Source of the DNA: Clostridiaceae bacterium
Lineage (GTDB): Bacteria; Bacillota; Clostridia; Saccharofermentanales; UBA5734
Assembly (NCBI GenBank): GCA_012729935.1
Contig: JAAYBY010000095.1
Location: 1 to 10,603 of the forward strand
Direction of reading: 5' to 3'
DNA length: 10,603 bases
The notes beneath the pieces are model-generated. The model saw nothing but the letters and a program-made list of their open reading frames with translations, did no database searches and was not told where the DNA came from. Below are positions 1 through 6,071 of this stretch, piece by piece. A program made the translations under genes and the position numbers. The number at the start of each line of letters is the position of its first letter. Position 1 is the stretch's first letter.

Positions 1-205
1 AACGGTCGATGCGCAGGCCAGCCCAGTGGATCATGATGCCGGTTATGATCATCAGAACGACCCAGATGGGTTCTCCCCAAGCGTAAAAGAACAGCGAAAA
101 GATTAACAAAACTGTGTTTTTCGCCTTCATGCTTCCCGCCGCCAGATAGAAGAGAAGGCAGGCCGGCAAAAAGGCATAAAGAAAAATCAGACTCGAAAAA
201 ACCAT
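1..205 (-). CDS. MBOAT-family O-acyltransferase (AlgI/DltB-like), N-terminal part
   Basis: This is the first 68 codons of a leftward gene that continues past the window edge. The translation starts MVFSSLIFLYAFLP, then has a second hydrophobic stretch containing FSLFFYAWGEP (about residues 36-46). This MVFSS...FYAWGEP arrangement is the N-terminal signature of the membrane-bound O-acyltransferases related to AlgI (alginate acetylation) and DltB (D-alanylation of teichoic acid). Such proteins are polytopic membrane enzymes that move acyl groups onto extracellular polysaccharides. Two membrane segments are visible (roughly residues 4-22 and 31-60); the catalytic histidine region lies outside the window. 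The ATG at 205-203 is supported by AAGGAG (complement of 214-219), 8 nt upstream. The gene is divergent from the hydrolase gene. The acyl acceptor cannot be told from this fragment; AlgI-like is more likely than true DltB because no dlt gene is seen nearby. Confidence 0.85.
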   Translation of the reverse strand, partial: MVFSSLIFLYAFLPACLLFYLAAGSMKAKNTVLLIFSLFFYAWGEPIWVVLMIITGIMIHWAGLRIDR

Positions 206-260
206 ATCTTGTGCTCCTTACAACAGGAAGTCAGTTTAGTTATCAACCGGCAACTGAACT

Positions 261-288
261 TTGGCTCAGTCACTGTATCTTCTATAAT
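261..288 (+). promoter_or_regulatory. Possible second rightward promoter, overlapping the leftward -10
   Basis: TTGGCT (261-266), a 16-nt spacer and a perfect TATAAT (283-288) fit a sigma-A promoter reading toward the hydrolase gene. The -10 overlaps the minus-strand -10 of the MBOAT promoter (286-291), so the two could not be occupied at once. The AT-rich hexamer may simply be the same element read on both strands; the -35 match is only 4/6. Confidence 0.3.
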
Positions 289-314
289 ATAAACACATCG
301 CATTCAATTGGCAA
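286..314 (-). promoter_or_regulatory. Candidate sigma-A promoter for the MBOAT gene
   Basis: On the minus strand TTGCCA (complement of 309-314, 5/6 match to the -35 consensus) is followed by a 17-nt spacer and TATATT (complement of 286-291, 5/6 match to -10). Transcription would start near 279, giving a leader of about 75 nt. The -35 box lies inside the first copy of the 14-bp direct repeat at 307-320, so a protein bound there could block this promoter. Confidence 0.55.
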
Positions 315-337
315 CGGTCAGACATTGGCAACGGTCA
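307..337 (+). repeat. Tandem direct repeat of ATTGGCAACGGTCA, candidate operator
   Basis: Two identical 14-bp copies of ATTGGCAACGGTCA occur at 307-320 and 324-337, separated by GAC (17-bp period). The pair ends 8 bp before the -35 of the hydrolase promoter and overlaps the -35 of the divergent MBOAT promoter. Perfect tandem repeats in this position are typical of regulator binding sites, for example for a dimeric response regulator. The regulator is unknown. Two further copies of the core ACGGTCA are found inside the start of the hydrolase gene (444-450 and 471-477). Confidence 0.6.
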
Positions 338-345
338 AGGCTTGC

Positions 346-374
346 TTGTTCAGGGTTTTCATTCCTGTTATGAT
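346..374 (+). promoter_or_regulatory. Candidate promoter for the MBL-fold hydrolase gene
   Basis: TTGTTC (346-351), a 17-nt spacer and TATGAT (369-374) preceded by TGT (366-368) form an extended -10 promoter. Transcription would start near 381, leaving a leader of about 32 nt before the ATG at 413. The tandem repeat at 307-337 sits directly upstream, where an activator would bind. Confidence 0.6.
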
Positions 375-400
375 AAAGCTGAACAATGTATGAAGAAGAA

Positions 401-405
401 GGAGG
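401..405 (+). promoter_or_regulatory. Ribosome binding site fixing the hydrolase start
   Basis: GGAGG lies 7 nt before the ATG at 413 and inside the 27-nt in-frame extension back to an ATG at 386. The upstream ATG has no comparable site and is only about 5 nt from the predicted transcription start, so 413 is the better start. Confidence 0.75.
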
Positions 406-412
406 CGATCGT

Positions 413-1108
413 ATGGCGTATGAACCGATCAAGGTAACATGGCACGGTCATTCCTGCTTTCTGTTGGACAACGGTCATTGGCAGATTGTCCTCGACCCTT
501 ATCGATCCAGCATGATCGGTTACCCGCCGCTAAAGCTGTCAGCTCATGCCTATTTGACATCACATGATCATGCCGATCACAACGAAATCAGTGTGGTGGC
601 ACTGCAAAAAACTGATTTCAACCCGATTCTCCGGGTTGAAACATCAGTCAGCTGGCCGGCTGACACAGATCCCGACCGATATCAGGTCAAAACGGTCTTG
701 TCACATCACGATGCTGAACAGGGTGCCAGACGAGGGCTGAACCGGATTCACATGATCCGGACGCATAACATGACGATCGCTCATCTGGGTGATCTGGGAC
801 ACATGCTGTCAGATGAGCAGATCAGAGCGATCGGCTCTGTTGATCTGCTGCTGATTCCTGTTGGCGGGTATTACACGATTGACGCGGTCCAGGCTGTTGA
901 AACAGTTTTAAGAATTAAGCCGCGAACGGTCGCTCCGATGCACTATCAGATTGGATTGGGCTCCTTGCCGATTGCGTCGGTCGATGAATTTGCAAAGAAA
1001 ATCAGCCCGCATTATCCAGTCCATGATTTGCACGGATCGTCTTTACAGCTTAATCAAACAGACGACTGCGTCTGTTATTTGTTTTCATTTAACAGAACGA
1101 TACACTAA
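413..1108 (+). CDS. MBL-fold metal-dependent hydrolase (COG2220, UlaG-like superfamily)
   Basis: The 231-residue protein has the metallo-beta-lactamase fold of the COG2220 group of cytosolic, metal-dependent hydrolases. Visible signatures are the WHGHSCFLL opening (residues 10-18), the metal motif HDHADH (51-56, HxHxDH), HLGDLGH (124-130) with the bridging aspartate D127, the core strand IPVGGYYTID (148-157), and PMHY with the last metal ligand H177. Two metal ions are expected. The substrate is unknown; the group includes UlaG (a lactonase) and many uncharacterised YtkL/UPF0173-type proteins. There is no signal peptide. The fold seems complete by about residue 213 (GSSLQL); the last 18 residues, rich in Cys and aromatic residues, are encoded across a terminator-like hairpin and do not look like a family feature. 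It has its own promoter and is separated from the next gene by a second promoter. Confidence 0.88.
   Translation: MAYEPIKVTWHGHSCFLLDNGHWQIVLDPYRSSMIGYPPLKLSAHAYLTSHDHADHNEISVVALQKTDFNPILRVETSVSWPADTDPDRYQVKTVLSHHDAEQGARRGLNRIHMIRTHNMTIAHLGDLGHMLSDEQIRAIGSVDLLLIPVGGYYTIDAVQAVETVLRIKPRTVAPMHYQIGLGSLPIASVDEFAKKISPHYPVHDLHGSSLQLNQTDDCVCYLFSFNRTIH
1057..1090 (+). terminator. Terminator-like hairpin inside the 3' end of the hydrolase CDS
   Basis: AACAGACG (1057-1064) and CGTCTGTT (1069-1076) pair perfectly as an 8-bp stem with the loop ACTG. The T-rich run 1075-1090, broken by A, G and C, follows immediately. The stem can be extended by CAA/TTG with a bulged A. The shape is that of an intrinsic terminator, but it lies before the stop codon at 1106-1108. 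A TAA in another frame stands at 1051-1053, just upstream of the stem. Confidence 0.5.
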
Positions 1109-1136
1109 CCGGCATAAAGCCAAACCATCGTAATCA

Positions 1137-1166
1137 TTGTTTCTGTCTGATCTTTTGTATTATAAT
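1137..1166 (+). promoter_or_regulatory. Candidate promoter for the ECF-S / sigma / anti-sigma / polA / coaE run
   Basis: A perfect TATAAT (1161-1166) is preceded by TTGTTT (1137-1142, 3/6 match) with an 18-nt spacer. It lies just downstream of the terminator-like hairpin, and the next good promoter on this strand is not seen before comM. It would give a leader of about 30 nt before the TTG start at 1203. Confidence 0.5.
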
Positions 1167-1184
1167 GGAGAGCGATTGTTAGAC

Positions 1185-1194
1185 AGGAGAGGAG
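1185..1194 (+). promoter_or_regulatory. Ribosome binding site fixing the TTG start of the S component
   Basis: AGGAGAGGAG offers two overlapping Shine-Dalgarno matches; the second (GGAG, 1191-1194) is 8 nt from the TTG at 1203. The in-frame TTG at 1137 would be part of the predicted -35 box and so is not a plausible start. Confidence 0.7.
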
Positions 1195-1202
1195 CAACAG
1201 GG

Positions 1203-1691
1203 TTGAACAAACAAATACGCTCGATTACGTATGGGGGAATTCTGTCGGCTGTCATTTTGCTGGCTACTTATTTTATCAAGTTTCCGATCCCGGGTGGATA
1301 TGGGTACATCAATTTCGGCGATGGCGCTATCTTTGCTTCAGCTGTTATCATGGGTCCGTTTGCCGGACTATGTGCTGCGCTCGGTTCCGCGCTTGCTGAC
1401 CTGTTGGCCGGCTTTCCGCACTATATCGTCCCGACAGTCCTGATTAAAGGTGTCATGGGACTGCTTGCAGGATTCGCGCTAAAGCGCTTTAGTCATTTGA
1501 CATGGCCAGGGCAACTTCTGCTGTTTACTCTCTGTGAGTTGATTATGGTCGGGGGGTATTTTGTCGCCGAAGTGTTTTTATATGGACTGGCTGCAGCGTC
1601 TGGAACACTGATTTTCAATAGTCTCCAGGGTCTGGCAGGCATCGCGACCGGCCTTGCAGTTGTTCCTTTGATGCGAAAAGTTCGCGTGTAA
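1203..1691 (+). CDS. ECF-transporter S component (COG4720 / PF07155-like)
   Basis: The 162-residue hydrophobic protein fits the substrate-binding S subunit of energy-coupling factor (ECF) vitamin transporters. Characteristic segments are NFGDGAIFASAVIMGPFAG (37-55) and GSALADLLAG (61-70) followed by IKG (81-83), the pattern of the family annotated as ECF-type riboflavin transporter S component-like. About five or six membrane helices can be placed (roughly 10-27, 41-58, 61-70, 76-93, 103-125, 132-157). The start is TTG with a strong ribosome binding site, giving MNKQIRSITYGG, a normal family N-terminus. S components work with the shared EcfT and two ATPases EcfA/EcfA', which are not in this window, so it is probably a solitary group II S component. 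The ligand cannot be read from sequence; PF07155 members are linked to B vitamins or pyrimidine precursors. It is followed 38 nt later by the sigma factor gene. Confidence 0.82.
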   Translation: MNKQIRSITYGGILSAVILLATYFIKFPIPGGYGYINFGDGAIFASAVIMGPFAGLCAALGSALADLLAGFPHYIVPTVLIKGVMGLLAGFALKRFSHLTWPGQLLLFTLCELIMVGGYFVAEVFLYGLAAASGTLIFNSLQGLAGIATGLAVVPLMRKVRV

Positions 1692-1729
1692 TTCAGTGAA
1701 CGGGTTAAGATCGGATCAGGAGGTTATCT

Positions 1730-2377
1730 GTGACTGATCAAATTGATCATAATGATCCGGAACGACTGATTGTAGAAGAAGCTCGTTCGGGAGACGCTGA
1801 TGCGTTTACCATTCTTTTTGACCGGTATGCACCGCGTATTTTCAGTACGTGTTTTCAATATACCGGTCACCGCCAGGATGCCGAGGACTGTGTTCAGGAG
1901 ACATTTATCAAAGCCTGGCGCGCACTCAACCAATATCAGTTCCAGTCAGCGTTTTATACCTGGCTATATCGTATCGCAGCCAATACCTGCCTGGATTATC
2001 GTCGCAAAGCACATCGAACGCCTGCGATTTCTCTGGATGAATCCGTTGATGTCTCTGACAGCAGCGTTCAATGGCAGATACCTGACGATCGACCGCTGCC
2101 GGATGAGACAGCGGAATCTGCAGAACTCCGTCGTTTGATCCATTCGCAGCTTCTGATTTTGCCAACGTCTATGCGACAGATCATTACTCTGATTGATATT
2201 GATGGCTTTTCATATCAGGAAGTATCAGAAATTCTCGAAATTTCCATCGGAACGGTCAAGTCTCGTTTATCACGCGCGCGCCAGCGTCTGATGAAACTTC
2301 TCAAGCAAATGGAAAACAAACAATTGGAACAAGTCAACAGTGCGATCCGTCAAAAGAACAGGAATCAGGACAACTGA
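1730..2377 (+). CDS. ECF-type RNA polymerase sigma factor (SigW/RpoE-like)
   Basis: The 215-residue protein is a two-domain extracytoplasmic-function sigma factor. Region 2 spans about residues 20-93: the core-polymerase contact DAEDCVQETFIKAWR (50-64) and the -10 melting segment FYTWLYRIAANTCLDYRRK (75-93). A linker of about 45 residues, rich in acidic residues, follows. Region 4 spans about 133-192: LPTSMRQIITLIDIDGFSY, then the helix-turn-helix around YQEVSEILEISIGTVKSRLSRARQ that reads the -35 element. The GTG start has AGGAGG at 1718-1723, 6 nt upstream. The gene downstream encodes a membrane anti-sigma factor, so the protein is probably held inactive until an envelope signal. I found no self-like ECF promoter (GAAC near -35 with CGTA or CGTC near -10) in the 38 nt before it, so autoregulation, if present, would act further upstream. 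Confidence 0.93.
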   Translation: MTDQIDHNDPERLIVEEARSGDADAFTILFDRYAPRIFSTCFQYTGHRQDAEDCVQETFIKAWRALNQYQFQSAFYTWLYRIAANTCLDYRRKAHRTPAISLDESVDVSDSSVQWQIPDDRPLPDETAESAELRRLIHSQLLILPTSMRQIITLIDIDGFSYQEVSEILEISIGTVKSRLSRARQRLMKLLKQMENKQLEQVNSAIRQKNRNQDN

Positions 2378-2401
2378 TCGGAGAAAAGGAGTTTAGCCGC
2401 T

Positions 2402-3388
2402 ATGAAAGCGTCTTTTCATACAGATGAATCAATGATTGTTGATTACCTGGACAATAACCTCAGTCAAGAGGAACGGGCTGTTTTTGAAGAACATCTGGAG
2501 CAATGTTCCAGATGCCGCGCGAACGTTGGTCAGCAGCGAGCCTGGCTGGCAAAGTTAGAGGCAGCTCAGATGACAGATGATCCGCAAGCCATTGCAGATC
2601 CGTCAACACTGAATCGTATCCGTGAGTCACTGCTGACCGATATGACTGCTGTCAATCAGAACCCGATCAATAAAGTTCAGTTTTCCCGCAGACTGTCATG
2701 GACTCGCGTTTCCGGCATTGCAGCTGCTGTGGTTGTTCTGGCGGTCTTAGTTCCGCTTCTGGCGACACACTGGAACCAAGGTGATCGAGCTGCTCAACAG
2801 GCTATCGATGTTCTGGATTATCAACAAAATGGCGAACAGGCCGATCACGAAACGTCTGCAGAGATCATGACGGTTGACAGCGGCTCCGACACAACGGGCG
2901 AACAGGCTGTCTGGCGTGTGTATGAGGGCGTTTTAGCTGATTTGCCCGCTTTGCAGATCTTTTTTGAGGAAACAGTCGACGAATCGTTGACTGAAGAGAC
3001 AAAAACGGCAGAACCGGCTACAGGTGAATCAGAATCGGTTGAAACGAGTCGTGATTATTTTTCAAATCGAACAGCTAAATTGAACCGGACGGGCCAGTCT
3101 CTGTTGAACGTGCTTCAAAAAGCTGAATCAGTTCAAATCGCCGTCAAGAACAGCAGTGAGCAACCGGTTATGATTCTAGCCAGTTACCCGATGGATATCG
3201 CCGGGCAGACCAAGCAGGAGCTGGAAGAAATCCTTCAAACTTGCCAAAACCCCGTCAGTATTGAGATAATCAGATATGCCGATCTGCAGATAAAACTCAG
3301 TGCCTATGAGTCAGGCCTGGAGAAACGATTGATTCCACAATCAATCGATGCGCGGCATAACTGGATCCTATTACTGATTGGGGCGTGA
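2402..3388 (+). CDS. Zinc-finger (ZAS) membrane anti-sigma factor
   Basis: The 328-residue protein matches the architecture of anti-sigma factors for ECF sigma factors. The cytoplasmic N-terminus has the zf-HC2/ZAS motif H31-x3-C35-x2-C38 within FEEHLEQCSRCR. A single membrane segment follows at about 103-122 (SGIAAAVVVLAVLVPLLAT, preceded by basic RR), and then an extracytoplasmic part of about 205 residues. That part has an acidic, Ser/Thr/Glu-rich linker (about 195-215) and a small folded C-terminal region I do not recognise. The ZAS domain should bind the sigma factor encoded 24 nt upstream and release it when proteolysis or another signal acts on the outer domain. AAGGAG at 2386-2391 precedes the ATG. 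The stop codon is 4 nt before the polA start, implying translational coupling. The C-terminal codons carry a 9-bp-stem hairpin. Confidence 0.88.
   Translation: MKASFHTDESMIVDYLDNNLSQEERAVFEEHLEQCSRCRANVGQQRAWLAKLEAAQMTDDPQAIADPSTLNRIRESLLTDMTAVNQNPINKVQFSRRLSWTRVSGIAAAVVVLAVLVPLLATHWNQGDRAAQQAIDVLDYQQNGEQADHETSAEIMTVDSGSDTTGEQAVWRVYEGVLADLPALQIFFEETVDESLTEETKTAEPATGESESVETSRDYFSNRTAKLNRTGQSLLNVLQKAESVQIAVKNSSEQPVMILASYPMDIAGQTKQELEEILQTCQNPVSIEIIRYADLQIKLSAYESGLEKRLIPQSIDARHNWILLLIGA
3326..3347 (+). other. Perfect 9-bp-stem hairpin just upstream of polA
   Basis: CGATTGATT (3326-3334) and AATCAATCG (3339-3347) are perfect inverted repeats with a CCAC loop, inside the last codons of the anti-sigma gene and about 45 nt before the polA start. 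No T-run follows, so it is not an intrinsic terminator. It could mark an mRNA processing or stability point separating the sigma/anti-sigma segment from polA-coaE, or could be chance. Confidence 0.55.
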
Positions 3389-3392
3389 TGAC

Positions 3393-6068
3393 TTGTCTGA
3401 ACAACGCTTTTTACTGCTGGATGGCAACAGCCTGATTAATCGGGCTTATTACGGGCTTTACGGCCGGCAATCCCTGACAGCGCCAGACGGAACACCAACC
3501 GGGGCGCTTTTCGCTTTTTTTAACATGTTTATGAAATGGCTTGAAGATTTACAGCCGTCTCATGTCGTTGCTGCCTTTGACAGGAGAGAACCGACATTTC
3601 GCCATAAAAAATACGAAGATTACAAAGGGACAAGAAAACCGATGCCGGACGATCTGGCTGTACAAATTCCCATACTGAAAGAACTGCTGGAGCAGTGGGG
3701 AATTTGCTGTATGGAACAAATTGGTTATGAAGCGGATGACCTGATCGGTACACTATCCGTTCTGGCTTCCGCAGCCATGCCGGTAACCATCGTCAGTGGC
3801 GATAAGGACAGCTTTCAGCTGGCGAACGAGCGTGTCACCATCCTGCAGCCGGTGACACGGTCCGGGCGTACTGAAGTCGAGCAATACGACCCGCAGGCGA
3901 TTTACGACCGCTATCAGCTGTCTCCTGATCAACTGATCGACATGAAAGCGCTGATGGGCGATCCGTCCGATAACATACCGGGTGTTCGCGGGATTGGTGA
4001 GAAGACAGCAATTGAGCTCATTCGTACATATGGCAGTCTGGAGAAACTATATGAATCCCTGGATAAGATCCGGCCTGCAATTGCCGACAAACTGAAAGAG
4101 AATAGACAGACCGCCATCCTTTCGCGTGAACTGGTTACGATAGAAAAGAACGTACCGATCGACCAGAATCTGGATGGTTATCGAATCGGTCAGATGGATC
4201 GCAAGGCGCTGAGTGATTCATTCGCCAGGCTTGGCTTCAGGACGCTCATGGATCGGCTGGAATTGCAGGAAACGGCCGCTATGGCTGCTGACGTGTCATT
4301 TACGCTGGCCTCTGCCAGTGATCTGAAAGCTGATCTTGAAAAACGCAGTGACTGGATTACGCTTCGTCTTGACTGGCCAGGTCCCCTGACCTGGATTGAT
4401 CAAAATGAACAGATTCGTCTGATCCCGGTGGAACTGTGCGCAGAGTGCTGGTCTTTTTTATCTGAATCCAGCCATCGGTTTTTTGTACATGATTACAAGA
4501 CGTGGCTGCGAAACAATCGTCTGACGGCTGTCCTGCCGCTTGTTCATGATGTGTATATTGCAGCCTATTTACTGGATCAATCAGATAAGGCACCCGGTTT
4601 GGAGCGTCTTTTCCAAAGTCTAACCGGTAAAACCCTATCGTCAGGGGAACCGGCTGCAGATGTTCAGCCGCTGTACCAGACCACACTGCTGGATCCTGAG
4701 AAAAAAGCAACAGAATCAGCTCTTGCAGAACAGAAGGCTGCCGCAGAAACCATGGCAATACGCGCGATCGGTGAGCATCAGCGAACGCTTCTTTCTGATC
4801 GACCGTTAAAAACGCTTGCCGACGATGTCGAGTTTCCTTTATCCAGAATCCTGGCAGAGATGGAACACAAAGGATTCCGTCTGGACCGCCAGGTGCTGGA
4901 AGCCCGTTCTGCTGAAATGGAACAGCGTCTGGATGGGCTGCAGAAGCGGATTTATGATTTGAGCGGCCGTGCATTTAATATCAATTCGCCGAAACAGTTA
5001 AGTGATATTCTGTTTCAGGATCTGGGTCTTGAACCAGGCAAGAAAAGATCCGGCGGAACCTATGCAACCGATGCCGGTGAGCTGGATCGGCTGCATGATG
5101 AACATCCGATCATCCCGCTGATTGTCCAATATCGGCAAACAGCCAAACTGCGGGCGACCTTCGTGGAAGGATTGATCAAGGTCATCGACCCTGCAGATGG
5201 TCGTGTCCATACAACGTTTAATCAAACATTGACTGCGACCGGCCGTCTGTCAAGTTCTGAACCCAATCTGCAGAACATCCCGATTCGGACAGCGGAAGGC
5301 CGCCGCATCAGAGAAGCATTCGTAGCAGATTCCGGATGTGTGCTGATTGACGCGGATTATTCGCAGATCGAGCTGCGGCTTCTGGCACATCTCTCAGGTG
5401 ACCCTGCGATGACGGAGGCGTTCAATCATCAGGCCGATATCCATTCAGATACAGCGTGCAGATTGTTTGGCTGTTCAGCCGGACAGGTGACGTCTGAGCA
5501 GCGATCGATCGCCAAGACAATGAATTTCAGCATCGTTTATGGCATCAGTGATTTTGGGCTGGCTCGTGATCTCGGTGTTTCCGTTCGAAAGGCGCATCAG
5601 TTAATCGCTGAATACGAGGCGAAGTATCCACAAATCCGAGCGTTTTTGAAGAACCTGGTTACAGAGGCGTATGAACATGGATACGTTGAAACACTATCAG
5701 GCAGGCGCCGCTATCTGACAGAACTGAAGTCGCCGCAGTACACTGTACGGCAGTTCGGTGAACGGGCTGCGATGAACACGCCGATTCAGGGAACAGCCGC
5801 TGATTTGATTAAGAAGGCGATGGTCCTGGCCGATCAGGCATTAAAAGATGCAGGGTTATCTGCCAGCCTCATTTTGCAGATCCACGATGAACTGATTGTG
5901 GAAGCTCCTGAACACGAGGCGCAACAGGCTGCGGAACTGCTCAGGCATTCAATGGAATCCGCCATGGAATTGTCAGTGCCGCTGGTTGCTGACGTATCGT
6001 TTGGCTATAGTTGGGCTGCCTGCAAGGAAAATGAGGCTGACAGTCTGCCTGCTTTTTTGGAGGAATAA
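3393..6068 (+). CDS. polA: DNA polymerase I
   Basis: The 891-residue protein has the full polymerase I length. The N-terminal 5' nuclease (about 1-290) shows LLLDGNSLINRA with D10, YEADDLIG, VSGDKDSFQL and MGDPSDNIPGVRGIGEKTA. The middle domain (about 300-460) corresponds to the 3'-5' exonuclease but lacks its DxE and other acidic motifs (it reads ITLRLDWPG), so proofreading is probably absent, as in Bacillus. The polymerase domain has motif A DADYSQIELR (653-662, catalytic D655), motif B RSIAKTMNFSIVYG (704-717, K708, F712, Y716) and motif C QIHDE (829-833, D832). It acts in Okazaki fragment maturation and excision repair. I chose the TTG at 3393, 9 nt after GGGG and 4 nt after the anti-sigma stop, since MSEQRFLLLDGN fits the family; a TTG at 3378 would overlap the upstream gene. 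S713 stands where Gly is usual in the O helix. Confidence 0.97.
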   Translation: MSEQRFLLLDGNSLINRAYYGLYGRQSLTAPDGTPTGALFAFFNMFMKWLEDLQPSHVVAAFDRREPTFRHKKYEDYKGTRKPMPDDLAVQIPILKELLEQWGICCMEQIGYEADDLIGTLSVLASAAMPVTIVSGDKDSFQLANERVTILQPVTRSGRTEVEQYDPQAIYDRYQLSPDQLIDMKALMGDPSDNIPGVRGIGEKTAIELIRTYGSLEKLYESLDKIRPAIADKLKENRQTAILSRELVTIEKNVPIDQNLDGYRIGQMDRKALSDSFARLGFRTLMDRLELQETAAMAADVSFTLASASDLKADLEKRSDWITLRLDWPGPLTWIDQNEQIRLIPVELCAECWSFLSESSHRFFVHDYKTWLRNNRLTAVLPLVHDVYIAAYLLDQSDKAPGLERLFQSLTGKTLSSGEPAADVQPLYQTTLLDPEKKATESALAEQKAAAETMAIRAIGEHQRTLLSDRPLKTLADDVEFPLSRILAEMEHKGFRLDRQVLEARSAEMEQRLDGLQKRIYDLSGRAFNINSPKQLSDILFQDLGLEPGKKRSGGTYATDAGELDRLHDEHPIIPLIVQYRQTAKLRATFVEGLIKVIDPADGRVHTTFNQTLTATGRLSSSEPNLQNIPIRTAEGRRIREAFVADSGCVLIDADYSQIELRLLAHLSGDPAMTEAFNHQADIHSDTACRLFGCSAGQVTSEQRSIAKTMNFSIVYGISDFGLARDLGVSVRKAHQLIAEYEAKYPQIRAFLKNLVTEAYEHGYVETLSGRRRYLTELKSPQYTVRQFGERAAMNTPIQGTAADLIKKAMVLADQALKDAGLSASLILQIHDELIVEAPEHEAQQAAELLRHSMESAMELSVPLVADVSFGYSWAACKENEADSLPAFLEE

Positions 6069-6071
6069 TCA

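Noticed and set aside
386..412. Upstream ATG for the hydrolase gene
   Set aside because: The strong GGAGG at 401-405 lies inside this extension and points to the ATG at 413; the family begins close to the WHGHS motif.
1137..1202. Longer reading frame for the ECF S component from the TTG at 1137
   Set aside because: It contains the predicted promoter and ribosome binding site, and its 22 extra residues are hydrophilic and unlike the family.
1692..1729. Autoregulatory ECF promoter before the sigma factor gene
   Set aside because: TGAAC occurs at 1696-1700 but no CGTA or CGTC-like -10 follows at 16-17 nt.
4357..4974. 205-codon open frame on the minus strand inside polA
   Set aside because: It lies wholly antisense to well-supported polA sequence, has no ribosome site and no recognisable domain.
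5501..5512. Perfect 12-bp palindrome GCGATCGATCGC in polA
   Set aside because: It encodes conserved motif B residues and fits the general excess of GATC; no further sign of a functional site.
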